Assembly (NCBI GenBank): GCA_905221605.1
Contig: CAJNDS010000066.1
Location: 62,001-126,000, forward strand
Length of the DNA: 64,000 nucleotides
DNA from: Symbiodinium natans
Lineage: Eukaryota > Sar > Dinophyceae > Suessiales > Symbiodiniaceae
Direction of reading: 5' to 3'
The notes under the pieces are model-generated. The model was not told where the DNA came from. It saw only the letters and a list, made by a program, of their open reading frames with translations, and searched no databases. This document shows, piece after piece, positions 51,201-61,550 of the stretch (positions are counted from its first letter, which is position 1; each line of letters starts with the position of its first letter). Made by a program: the position numbers and the translations under genes.

Positions 51201-51801
51201 CACGACCTGGCGGGCGGCTGGTGCCACGAGCTCTCGGAGCGCTGGCGCTTCGACGAGCGCATCTTCGAGTTCCTGACCTGGTTGCGAGTCGACGAGCCCG
51301 AGCAGGTCCCGCTGCTTGAGGCAGTGCGGGAGGCCCGGCGGCGCTTCCCGAGGCGGGGGGAGCCCGACGTGAGCCTGGTCATCTCCCATGCAAAGCGGCT
51401 CCAGATCAACGAGCGAGAGAACCGCAGGCTGGCGCCCGCCGATGCCCTGCTGGTGCAGTACGAGGCTCGGGGCGCGGTGCCGACGAATGCGCCGCAGACC
51501 ATGAGGGTCTGGCCAGGGCTGCGGCTCATCGGAGCTGGCGGGAAGGTGCAGAAGGAACCTTCCTGACCGTGGAGGCAGTGGAGGGCGACGTCGTGCGCCT
51601 GGAGAGCGGCCAATGCTTCGCGGGCCCGGAGCTGCTGAACACACCAGGCTTTGCAGCGCCATCACCTACGCTTCGGTTCAAGGGCTGACCCTGAGAGGGA
51701 GAGTGTGGCTCTATGATGTAGAGAGTCCACACTTCACACTCAAGCACCTCTACATAGGCTGCTCTCGGGCCACCAATTCGGAGCTATTGAGCGTCCTGTG
51801 A
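48264..51801 (+). pseudogene. DNA polymerase B-HNH-SF1 helicase fusion
   Basis: The protein (about 1,180 residues) starts at ATG 48264. The polymerase N-terminal region reads VIIRGRRRNGNPYERHDYLP. An HNH module at about 49695-49830 has CKLCGAP, FEIDHVIPV and LCLECHRTK. Palm elements: GIDVRRCRKNGLAN, GRGWYPKPACAYML, KLAINSLVGLFAR (motif B-like) and SIKTDCLVMQ (motif C-like). Then a Pif1/RecD-type helicase: GFPGTGKTHLAKK (Walker A, about 50840), LVIEELTQLD, GDFRQLPAV, and the C-terminal QGLTLRGRVW and HLYIGCSRAT. Indels near 49000, 50190, 51550 and 51650 break the frame. It is expected to replicate the virus. Confidence 0.8.
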
Positions 51802-52149
51802 TTCTTCCAGAGCAAGGTCGGATTTCCGACCTTGCAAAAAAACGGGCAGCATTTCCCCAGGGCGGAGACCCAGGGGTGTGGGGTTTGAGGTGTTCGGAGC
51901 CGCCCCATTCCCTGGACGGCTCCCAGGCTCCCCAGCCTGCGCGAGCTTCACAGGAGGCGATGGGTTACGCATGGCCCCATCTGAACCCTAAGCGTCGGGT
52001 ACCTCCTCCACTCGCTGGACCGCCGGGCCGCGACCCAGAGCCTCCCCCCGCAAGCGAGGTTCCTCGGCCCTGGGCTGCAGCTCAGCGTGCCCCACACGGA
52101 CAGCAACGGACGCCGTATTGAAACTATTTGCAAAGGTGGCTCTCTATGG
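51802..52149. other. no gene recognised
   Basis: Downstream flank of the polymerase-helicase. A hairpin 'aaggtcggatttccgacctt' lies at 51813-51833, immediately after the stop codon. Confidence 0.55.
51813..51833 (+). terminator. hairpin just after the polymerase-helicase stop
   Basis: AAGGTCGGA-TT-TCCGACCTT forms a nine-base perfect stem followed by 'gcaaaaaaacg'. It begins about 12 bases after the TGA. It may act at the transcript 3' end; inferred from position and symmetry only. Confidence 0.4.
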
Positions 52150-52340
52150 GGGGGTACTCATGTAGACTCATGTAACACTCATGTGGACTCATGTGGGACT
52201 CATGTGGACTCATGTGGGACTCATGTGGACTCATGTGGACTCATGTGGACTCATGTGTGGGACTCATGTGGACTCATGTGGGACTCATGTGGGACTCATG
52301 TGGACTCATGTGGGACTCATGTGGACTCATGTGGGACTCA
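52150..52340. repeat. CATGTGGGACT satellite block, last
   Basis: About 17 units of 'actcatgtggactcatgtgg'. It closes the viral region on the right. Confidence 0.95.
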
Positions 52341-52349
52341 TTTCGCTCT

Positions 52350-53130
52350 CTCTAGGGGAGGTGTTCCAGTTCTCCACTCTGTGGTGGATATGGGGCTGGT
52401 TACGGGACGTCGATGAGAATTATGCATTTCGAGAGGCTGTCGATTCTGCCGGCTGGAGGCCGCAGAGCTGGGAATCGGAGGGGCTCTGAAGTGCTTGCAA
52501 AACAGCCGCGCGGTGACTCGAGAGCAGATGCATCGCGCGCGGCGGGCTTCGGAGCTGCAGGTCGTCAGCTCGCAAGTGCATCGCGCGCTAGCGCGCGCTG
52601 GTAAGCACGCCTGACTGGTAAATAGCTGGAACTCAATTTGAGGTCCAGGTCGAGAAATTTCTCGATCTGTCGGTCAATTTGACCGACAGATCGAGAAATT
52701 TTTCGAGACCAGGGGGCGGACCTTTGCGCGCTTCGCGCGCTAGCGCGCGTTGTGAGGGGCGGCGGCGCTTCGGAGCGCTTGCAAGGCGCGGCGGAGGCTT
52801 TCGAGGCTGTTTGGCAGTCAGCTCGAAAGCGCTCGGCAGCTTGAAAGCGCTCGGCAGTCATCTCGTAGCTGTTTGGCAGTCAGCTCGTAGGCTGTTTGGC
52901 ATGCAGCTCGTAGGCTGTTTGGCATGCAGCTCGTAGGTTGGGCATGCAGCCTCAAAGCAGCCGCGAAATCCCGTTTTGCAAGCATTCTAGAGCCCCTCCG
53001 ATCGCTCGAGCTCCGGGCCGTAGGCTCGAGAATCGACAGTCTCTCGAAATGCATAATTCTCATACATCTCTCATAACCAGGCCTGTAGCCACCACAGAGT
53101 GGAGAACTGGAACACCTCCCCTAGAGAGAG
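52350..53130. mobile_element. MITE-like element, copy 2, complete with about 100-base terminal inverted repeats
   Basis: The left end 'ctctctctaggggaggtgtt' and the right end 'aacacctcccctagagagag' are reverse complements, and the complementarity continues inward through 'ccagttctccactctgtggt' to 'gagaattatgcatttcgaga' with a few mismatches. The interior matches 5950-6566, including the central palindrome (about 52665-52695). No coding capacity. No clear target duplication was identified. Confidence 0.85.
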
Positions 53131-53134
53131 TGAC

Positions 53135-53290
53135 GTTTCTTCGTCACTTTGCTTTCGGAAAGTTACGAACTTGTCTGTCTTGACCAAACTTGCCCATGGA
53201 TTGCTTTGCTTCCAGCGTTCTTGCCATACTTAACACCAAAATTGTCCAAGAAAGCAAAATCTGAGGCCAAGCATATTTTGCCAATAAATG
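53135..53290 (+). repeat. dispersed repeat flank, inverted copy of 4795-4975
   Basis: See 4795-4975; orientation is opposite. Confidence 0.75.
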
Positions 53291-54689
53291 CGGCAGACTT
53301 TTTAGGGTTTAGGGTTTTTTGCGAGAGTTTCTGCGTTGCCCAACCTTCTCCTCTTCAGAGTTATTTCCCTTCCTCCCTCACATTGGCTAAAGGGAGACAG
53401 TTGGAACCTCCGTCTCTTGCCCTCTTAGCCAATGTGAAGCACAGTCACAGATTTTTTAACTTTAAAAAAATCAAGAAAAACAGTTAGATAAATAAGGCTG
53501 ATAAATGTGACAAGGCAAACAAGACAAAATTAAAAGTTTTCAAAAAGCAAAAAATTTTGGAGTCAAGACTGGACAAGACAGTGAGCGTAAAAGAAGTTGT
53601 TACCAGAAAGAAGCGATAGTTCCTTCAGAAGCTTTGGAGGAGAAGCTGCAAGCTTGCGAAGAGGAGCGACAGCAAAGCTAGAGGGAATCTGGGCGCCCAG
53701 CGGCGCCACACTCGCTGGAAGGCGTCCGACATTGCGTCCAAGCACTCGCCCTTTCTCGTCCAGAAAAGCCGCCGACCAGCGTCTGTAGTCTGTAGCAGCA
53801 TCGACGTCGTGCCTTCCACCCAGGCAACAACCAAAATTGCTTGCAGTCACGAGTATGCAGGCGCTCTGTACTCCCTGAAACAAACCGCAAGTCAAGCAAC
53901 AACGGGTCTACGACCTCTTTTTGTGTTTGAGAGAAAGACGTTTTACCGATTAAATTGCTTCCGTTTTGCTTTCTCTTGTGTGTGGTGTGTTGTTTTGTGC
54001 TGTTTGGCCACTCCACCTAGTGTGAACCGTCTCACCTTGGCAAGAGGGCCCATTGTGCTGCTGATGGTAAACGGGCGTTCGTTTGAAAAAAAAACGGGAC
54101 ACAAGTCCACTTTCTGAAGGGAAGCCGTTCCAGACCGAATTGTTTACAAGCAATCCAGCGGCGGGACTTGGAAAGAAACAGATTATGTTTTGGCCACCAG
54201 TGAATTTACAGTTAAACCCTTGTTTTGGTTGCAGCAGTTGAAAGCTTGGTTTGGGCCAGTTCATGAAGGTTCCTGCAAAATGAACGGAAAAAAGCAAGCT
54301 AACCATCTTTAACCATCTTGGTCAAGAGGGTCTGGAACACTGCCTGCGTTGTTGGAGCACAAGTCCAAAGCCTGTGCAGAATGGGTGGCAAAGTCACATG
54401 ATAACAGCATTGAAAATGTGTAAATTAAATTTCTAAGATGAAAATTCTGTTCGCACTTTTAACCAGGATCGAATTTGATTGACAGCGGCGTTTGCGTTGG
54501 TTTGGTGCGTGCGCTTCGTGCGTTTCGTGCGCTTCGTGCACTTCGTGCGCTTCGTGCCTGGCGGCAAAATGGGTGCGAAGCATTCTCCCGCTTTGTTCAC
54601 TGGGAAACCTTTCACTCGGAAGCTGGAACCAATCTGAAGTTTCAACCCTCAACAAACTCGAAACCCCAACTGCTGCTGCGACGAACACT
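53291..54689. other. no gene recognised
   Basis: AT-richer unique-looking sequence with no recognisable protein on either strand. 'tttagggtttagggtttt' at about 53300 resembles two TTTAGGG units. A short 'gtgcgcttcgtgcgtttcgt' repeat lies near 54505-54565. Confidence 0.5.
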
Positions 54690-54830
54690 GCTGCTGCTGC
54701 TGCTACTACTACTACTACAACTACTACAACTACTACAACTACGACAACTACTACAACTACTGCAACTACTGCAACTACTACAACTACTACAACTTCTACA
54801 ACAACAACAACAACAACTACTACAAGGCTG
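54670..54830. repeat. CTG/CTA/CAA trinucleotide tract
   Basis: A run of 'actactacaactactacaac' follows (ctg)n-type units. Long homopolymeric frames on both strands are artefacts of the tract. Confidence 0.95.
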
Positions 54831-55054
54831 GCAGTTTTGGGTGTCTGAATTTTTGCCATCATCTCCAGCTCCTGGAAGAGCGAAACCTGTTTCAGAAGAC
54901 ATGTGTGCTGCACAACTTTGGAGAGTCTTTGGCGCCTGGACGGTGAAAGAGTGCAGAGTGAGCAGTGATGCAAGTGATGTAAGCAGCCCGGCCTCTGTGA
55001 CTGCTGTTGTTTCCAGGCCTTGCGATGTTCTATTTTTGCGGAAGCTTACAATGC

Positions 55055-55435
55055 GAGTGTAGTAGAGTGTAGTAGAGTGTGGTAGAGTGTGGTAGCATGT
55101 AGTAGAGTGTAGTAGAGTGTAGTAGAGTGTAGTAGAGTGTAGTAGAGTGTAGTAGAGTGTAGTAGAGTGTAGTAGAGTGTAGTAGAGTGTAGAGAGTGAG
55201 TAGAGTGTAGTTGAATGTAGTTGAGTGTAGTAGAGTGTAGTAGAGTGTAGTAGAGTGTAGTAGAGTGTAGTAGAGTGTAGTAGAGTGTAGTAGAGTGTAG
55301 TAGAGTGTAGTAGAGTGTAGTAGAGTGTATTATAGTAGAGCGTAATAGAGTGTAGTAGAGTGTAGCAAAGTGTAGTAGAGTGTAGTAGAGTGCAGTAGAG
55401 TGTAGTAGAGTGTGGTAGAATATCCTTGAATGTCA
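55055..55435. repeat. TAGAGTGTAG decamer array
   Basis: About 37 near-perfect 10-base units with a few variants ('ttgaatgtag', 'tatagtagagcgtaa'). A related GAGAGTAGCA array of four units follows at about 55475-55520. Confidence 0.97.
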
Positions 55436-55529
55436 TGTGTAGTCGAGTGGAAAAAATGGAGAAAAGTGGAGAGAGAGAGTAGCAGAGAGAGTAGCAGAGA
55501 GAGTAGCAGAGAGAGTAGTTGGGAGATGC

Positions 55530-56793
55530 TATCCATTCCCCACTACCTCCTTCTGCTAGAATTCACATCCTTGACCGCAGGGAGAATTGGATTTGCGCTG
55601 GTTCCATTCCTTCGCTTTGAGGCAGTTGAACTCGCGTGCCATATCTCTCAGGGCACTGCCATGCCATGCCACTGTTGCTCCATGGCATGGCAAATCATAC
55701 TGTGCAAGGCCGGGTCCCCAAAATGGAGTCTGGAGTCGGGCTTCTTTGACAGTTTTAAAGTTTAAAGGCCTTCTTCTATCATCGAGTGCTGTGTGGCTTT
55801 TGATCATATGGTGCTTGCAACATGATCCAGCGACAGACCTTGCTGCGTCTAGATGCCAGCAACTCAGACATGGATTTTGCAAACAAAAGAGTCAGGTCTT
55901 TAGGGGGGACGAGGGGAGGGAAACACCTACAAACATGGACGGGAGTCGGCTTGCAAAAGGAGGAACAAGGCCCCTGTACCTTTTTACCTATGGCTGCGGG
56001 TTGCTAGTGCATGCTGCATGGTTGATGTAAGGCTCGTGCCGCATCAGCCAAGGGCTTAGGACTACTCAGAGAGTGCATGAATGCAGCAAACCATCGATGT
56101 ATGGTCAGCGAAGCTTCGTTGTGTAACCGCTTGGACTGACACCACCAGTTCTAGAGCTGGATTGAATGATTGCTTGATTGCTTGTTTCTAAGCATTTGCC
56201 TTGAGCCTTGACGGGATGGCCTGGCGGTGGCCTTCATGCATCGCCTTGCTTGCGATCGTGGTCCAGGCCGGTGGCAGCTTTTCGATGAAGTGCATCACAT
56301 GTTGTAGTTGTAGGGCCCGAGGGCCCGTGTTGTAGTAGATGCAGGCCATCGAGAGCTAAAACCGCGGGATACGGCGGGCGTAGTCACTTCGGGGTAAGTG
56401 CTTGCGTCGCCCAGTGGAATGATGACCTCAAAGGCTGCACAGGCTGCAGGAATTTGGTGAGGCGGAGGCCTTCAGCTAAATTGACATTCGCCTGCGCAGA
56501 TTGCACATGCTGAGCTGCGGGCTGTCGGCTTGCCGCAACCGGTTTGCGATTGCCAATGCTTTTCCTTCTTTTGGATTTTTGACTTCATTTTTTCTACGTA
56601 CCAATATCAGCAGGAATCAAGCGGCATTTCCTCCACAAAATTATCGATTGTCAAACTAGAAGCATTGACAAGCCTCTGATACGCAACACTTGAGAGGGAA
56701 CGCACGAACACCCGCCAAAATTCCTTGTATATGGCGTTTCTTGAGAGGCTAGTATTGTCGCATATTTTGCAAGAGGTCATGCTTCAAGTCTCC
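55530..56793. other. no gene recognised; upstream region of the LCAT-like gene
   Basis: No convincing exon seen. It may contain the promoter or earlier exons of the acyltransferase gene. Confidence 0.45.
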
Positions 56794-56868
56794 ATGTCAC
56801 CTGTGCGCATTGAGTTGAGGCCCGTTGTGTTCATCCCTGGCTTTGCTGGAAGCTTGCTGGATGCGAAT
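56794..56868 (+). CDS. LCAT/PLA2G15-like acyltransferase, first recognised exon
   Basis: The frame from ATG 56794 encodes RPVVFIPGFAGSLLDAN, the N-terminal beta strand and oxyanion-type PGFxGS motif of lecithin:cholesterol acyltransferase family enzymes. The frame stays plausible up to GTGAGC at 56869, a strong 5' splice site. The upstream frame to 56725 is open and could include a leader. This family transfers or releases acyl chains of phospholipids and sterols. Later exons are at 58713, 59172 and 59365 on the same strand. Confidence 0.6.
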
Positions 56869-57999
56869 GTGAGCAGGGTACGCGCCGTGAACCCGCTGTG
56901 CAGCTTCATGGGGACTCCCTGCTGAAATCGTGGAGGTGTATTGTTGGCCCGCATGTTCATTTATCATGTACCACATTGAGTTTTGCAGCCTGAGCGTTGC
57001 CGAAGCATACTGTGTTTTCTCTGAACCATTCCGTCGCCGACTTTGGTTAAAAAACAAGGAAGCCAAAACAACAGGTTTGGCCCTTTAAAGAAGAGATCTG
57101 CTCAAAACTTCAAGAAAAGATTGAGTTGTTTGTCATAACAAAGGGGCCTTTGTTCGGGCATTCACCAACTTAGGGGGGAGCAGCGTAGGAGTGGGAGCCG
57201 GGTAGGGATAGGACGAGTGCTTGTCATGGTTGTTCCATCACTCCCAAACACTGGATTCTTTGGACCCGACGTTGCACTCCTTAACTGCAAACCTTCAACT
57301 GTATCGATGGCGCCACTCGTGTCGTTCACTGGTTTGTTGTTCAGATGAGACCCTAAATCCCCAAAAAAACGATAAGCCGTAGAGCTCCAGCCTTAAACCC
57401 GAAAGCCCGTAACCTCAAACTCCTGAACCCCCAGTCCCTAAACCGCAAAACGGGAAGTTCTAAATGTAAAAACAACAAGAAGTGACTGGATGAGTTTTGC
57501 TTTGTGCCGTGGGACATGTTTGCATCCAGAAGGCAAAGCAAGGACAACTCTGCAGCCCGGTGCCAAAGCCAAAACCAAGCCAATCTTTCAAGGTCGCGAA
57601 TGCCTGCCACCGCACGCCAACCCGCCTTGCTTTAAGCATGCTTTAGCATAGGCAAGCACAGCCAAACCAACGTCATATACATGAGCACTCAAAAGCCCCA
57701 AGCCAAAGCCAAAAACAATGAAAGCCAACAGAAAAGAACGCAGGCGTGCGTACGCGGTTGACAATGGGGGGGGTGGGGGGGCACCTTTTCCCCCTTTTCT
57801 CCTAAACCCGCTTGTGACAAAGCAGTGCTCTTAGTACACGTCATAACACCAGAACAAAGTAGTAAACATGGCAGAAAGTATAAACAGGGTAGTGGATGTG
57901 GTGCACGTAGCAGAAGTAGTGAACGAGTCTGAGTTGCAGATGTCGAGTGCGCCGGCAAAGCGGGCGCACTAAATCTCGTGACCGTCCTCACCACTTTGA

Positions 58000-58235
58000 C
58001 CATCTTGAGCGGGCTTGCCAAGAAGGTTAAGAGGGTCAAGAATATCAAGGAGCGTTCAAGATGGTCAAGGGGGTCAAGAAGGTTCAAAAGGGTCCTGACG
58101 CAAGAGGGTCAAGAAGGTCAAAACAGCCAAGAAGGCCCCTTGACCCTCTAAACTTTGCTTGAAAGTCTTGACCGCCTTGACCGTCTTGAGTGCCTTGACC
58201 ACCGTGACCACCTTGGTCCTCTGGACAAGTCAAGA
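58000..58235. repeat. GGTCAAGAAGG-type repeats (intron)
   Basis: Repeated 'ggtcaagaaggtcaa' on the plus strand is followed by complementary 'ttgaccaccgtgaccacctt', giving an imperfect inverted arrangement inside the putative first intron of the LCAT-like gene. Confidence 0.7.
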
Positions 58236-58712
58236 GGTGTGTCTAGATGTCATCGTTGTGCTTTGTCCTCATCCTGGCAGCAGTTGCAGGGACTGGTGGT
58301 GATGCCAAAGCAGTGGTTCTGTTCGTAGGTCGGGCAGCGTTCGGAGCAGTATGGTATCGTACTTGTCAGCACCTAGCAAGAGGTTGCGCCGCTTTCACGC
58401 TTTCTTGAGGAGACCCATTTGGGGGGAAGATTCCAAGTTTTTTTCAGGAGAGACCGTCTCTGGTTCAACCCGAAATACTTTGTCCCGGTGCTGGTCGATT
58501 GCTGGGTCGAAGAGATGAGCTGCCTGGCTTTGCGGTCCTGAATGTATTGAATATAGTCATCTTGCATCAGCTTGTTCTGCTTCAGCCTACAGCGACTAGA
58601 GAGGGCTTTGGAAGTTTCCTTTTTTCAGTTCTCTGATATGCTAGAGGAGGATGTGCAATCCTGACGCTGTTGCAGTGCGCGCCATAGCCGTATTCGTCTC
58701 TAATCGTCCGAG

Positions 58713-58825
58713 GCTTGCGGTTGAACGTCAGCGGTTCCATGGCCAGCGCACTGGAGCTGGATGTGGAACCGGAAGGTGTGCACGTCGACACCATCAACTT
58801 CGGTGTCGCGGCAGGATTCGGGCAG
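58713..58825 (+). CDS. LCAT-like gene, exon
   Basis: Flanked by AG before 58713 and GT at 58826. It encodes RLNVSGSMASALELDVEPEG, then VHVDTINFGVAAGFGQ, fitting the P-G-V-x-(V/I)-x-(V/T)-x-x-FG segment that precedes the YDWR motif in this family. The assignment rests on position and this pattern. Confidence 0.5.
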
Positions 58826-59171
58826 GTCCCGAGAAGCGTTGTTGCATGCCACACCAGACCCTCAATGAGTCCCTCATCCCTCAACTCCAGACTCCAACTC
58901 TGACACACCGCGAAAACCTCCCCCAAAACCCTCACGAGACAACCTCAGATCATCTCGCAAATGCCTTCGTGTGCACGGCAGCGGCTCGTTCGAAGAACGC
59001 CGCGTTGCCGCTGCAGATTGCGAAAAAACCACACCCCACTCGTGCCCCGAGGTAGTGTTGATGGCTCCCTCTACGACTATGGCGTCTATCACGCGCTGCT
59101 TGGCCTTGTTGGGCTCTACCAAGCAACATCCTGAACCTCCTGAACTTCATCCTGAATCATCCTGAAGCCAG

Positions 59172-59250
59172 GACCGGGATCTGGACACCAATCATTGCCC
59201 AGCTGGAGAAGCTGGGTTTCAATGCTTCGAACTTGTTTCTCAGCTGCACA
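59172..59250 (+). CDS. LCAT-like gene, exon (3' end approximate)
   Basis: Preceded by a CCAG acceptor. It encodes TGIWTPIIAQLEKLGFNASN, the helix (I/L)IxxLxxxG(Y/F) that directly precedes the APYDWR motif in LCAT family proteins. The frame stops about 30 bases later, so the donor lies near 59235-59250; dinoflagellate introns may use GC or GA donors. A preceding candidate exon (about 59052-59122, GSVDGSLYDYGVYHALL) is possible but unproven. Confidence 0.5.
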
Positions 59251-59364
59251 GACCTCGGAGGGTTCTCTTGAGCAGGAAGCCGAGGAAGGTGAAGACTGTT
59301 GATCAGAACGGCCTCCTTTGAGTCACTGGATGTAAATTTGATGAAAACAGCTTTTCTTCTCCAG

Positions 59365-59399
59365 GTTCGCTGCACCGTACGACTGGCGGCGTGGCCCAG
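59365..59399 (+). CDS. LCAT-like gene, short exon with the APYDWR motif
   Basis: Between TTCTCCAG and GTGGCT splice-like signals. It encodes FAAPYDWRRGP. APYDWR is diagnostic for the LCAT/phospholipid acyltransferase family. Only 35 bases long. Exons with the catalytic Ser (HSMG-type), Asp and His were not found in the rest of the window, so the gene continues beyond it, is broken, or the exons were missed. Confidence 0.6.
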
Positions 59400-60535
59400 G
59401 TGGCTGGCTTGCTGTGTCAAGAGTTCATGACTGGGGGATTGTTTGTGACAAGCGGTTGCTGTGGTTTCTTGACAACCCTGCATCTTCGCGGCCCAGGTTA
59501 TTGGAAGCTGCTTGCCTCAAACACTGGACTTGGGCCTTGAAGAAACTGTTCGAAGCTCCAGTGCTTCGGGATGTTCGAAGTAGCGATTTTTGCTTGGTAG
59601 TTTGGCTCTTAGGGCCATTGCGGTTTGGTGCCCGGATGTGGTGCTTTATTTCGAGCCCAGAACGAGGAAGCCCGCCGGCAGTCGCTGACCGTAGCCATCT
59701 GCAGCCATTGCTCCGTTCCCGACGTTCCCAACAAGAAGAACAACGAACAAGAAAAGAACAAGAACAACTCAACGCAGTCCTTTCCCCCAACTTGCCCCCC
59801 CAACTTCTCTAGCTTCTCTAGCTTTTCCCCTCTCTGAGGCAGCACGATTGGCCTCGCTTGAAGGAGTTCCTCGAGGAGAGCACTGAGATGCGTTGAGAGG
59901 TTGCATGATGATTGCCCTCTGAGACTGATATATCCTCTGAGTCCGAGGACCCCGCCCCCCCCCCCCCCCATTGAATGTCGGGTGAAGAGCGAGAGGAGAA
60001 AGTTCGGAACGCAGGGAGCCCTGCCATCATCATGGCCGTCTCCCAAGGCGGGGGGAGAGGGTGCAACGCAACCAGTGACTGTCATGGTAAAGTATTCTTG
60101 GGCCCCACCATTTTCTTCGACCCACCGCATATTTTGGGCCCGCTGGCTCCGGCTCGGTTTTCTACAAGAAAAATGAGAGCAACGACGACAACAGCGACAT
60201 CGACAGCGACAGCGGCAGCAGCAGCGACCTATATCACACATACGAGCATTGTGTTTGCACGGGGGGGCGGGCTGCTCCCCCCCCAACCCCCAGCTCAGGA
60301 AAGCAGTATGCAAGCGTCAATGGCCTGTCCTTTCAAACCCTTTTAGAGCCCCCAAACAGCCAGGAATGCTGAATTTCATCGTACTCAAAAGCCAGGAAAG
60401 GGGGGGGGGGGCCAACGTTAGCAAGGAAAACGAGCCAGAGCCATCCAGAGCCACGTTAGGAAGAAAAAGCACCTCCGCCCCACATTTTTTGATTCCTCAA
60501 AGTGGATAGCCACCCCCTCCCTGGTGTTATAAAGA
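59400..60535. other. no further exon recognised
   Basis: A C run at about 59950-59970 and a G-run/C-run pair near 60260-60290 are the only notable features. No LCAT continuation was identified. Confidence 0.45.
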
Positions 60536-60539
60536 AGTT

Positions 60540-61550
60540 CAGGAATAGAAAATAAGGACATAGCAATATAAAGACATAAAGAAACAAAGAAAAAACGAAA
60601 TAGAGATGAACAAACGAAACAAAGAAGTGCAACGAAATAAAGATATGACAAAATACAGAAATGATACATGAAGAAGAAATGAAGAAATAACTAAGGAAAT
60701 ACAGAAATACAGAAATTAGGAAGAAATGGACAAATACAAAAATGCATACAGAAATGAAGAACAACATAAAGCAACACGTAAATACCGACAAAAGACAGAA
60801 ATGCAGAAACAGAGACTACGTAAAGAAGTCAAGCAGCAATCGAGCAATCAAGCAAGCAAGCAAAGGTATGGAGGTTGAAGGGTATCAAGGTATAAGAGTA
60901 TAAAGGTAAAAGGGAGTTAAAGTCATAAAGGTTCAAAGGTATAAAGGCATGAAACGTATAAAGGTACAAAGGCATCGCGGTATAAAAGGCAGGAAGGTAT
61001 AAGGTAGAAAGACATACAGGCATAAATATACAACAAAAGGTATAAAGAGATAGAGATACAAAGATATCCAGATACAAAGGTCTGAAGATATGGAGATGAA
61101 GTATGGAAATCACGAAATATACAAAGTGCATGAAGTAATACGCAAACAGCGAACTAAAGGAGTCAATGTAAAGAACTAAAAACAGACAAAATCCGCGAGA
61201 CAGAGAAGTAGAGAACATGAGCAGTAGAGAACCAAAGAAGCAACGACATAAAAATGTAAACAAAAGCAGAAGCAGAGAAGCAAAGAAGTGAAGAATCGCG
61301 CAACCGAAGAAATTGAAGGAAACGAAGAATCCAAGAAGCGAGAAGCGAAGAGATGAAGAAACGAAGAAATCAAGAAATGAGGAAACGAGGAAATGAGGAA
61401 AGGAAAGGAAGAAAGTCAGAAACAAAGAAAGGAACAAAGGACGCAAGGACGAAAAAGGAAGAAAACATAGAGGAATAGACGAAAAAGGAAGAAAAGGAGA
61501 AAGAAAGAAATGAAGAAAGGAAGAAATAAACAAAGTGAATGGGGTGAAGG
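60540..61550. repeat. purine-rich simple-repeat tract (plus strand)
   Basis: Successive zones of 'gaaataaagaaatacagaaa', 'ggtataaaggtataaag' and 'gaagaaatgaagaaacgaag'. The plus strand is strongly A/G-biased over 1 kb. The minus-strand Phe/Leu/Ser-rich frames are artefacts. Confidence 0.95.

Noticed and set aside
5970-53065. The two MITE copies as terminal repeats of one giant 47-kb element
   Set aside because: Each copy has its own inverted ends and interior; the region between contains independent elements with their own boundaries.
53296-53316. TTTAGGG-like units suggesting an internal telomere
   Set aside because: Only about two units, with no extended array or chromosome-end context.
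54640-55436. Long Ser/Cys/Thr/Leu-rich reading frames on both strands
   Set aside because: They are direct products of trinucleotide and decamer repeats; composition, not coding, keeps them open.
59694-59703. CCGTAGCCAT resembling the start of the spliced leader
   Set aside because: Only ten bases match and the following sequence (ctgcagcc) departs from the leader, so chance is likely.
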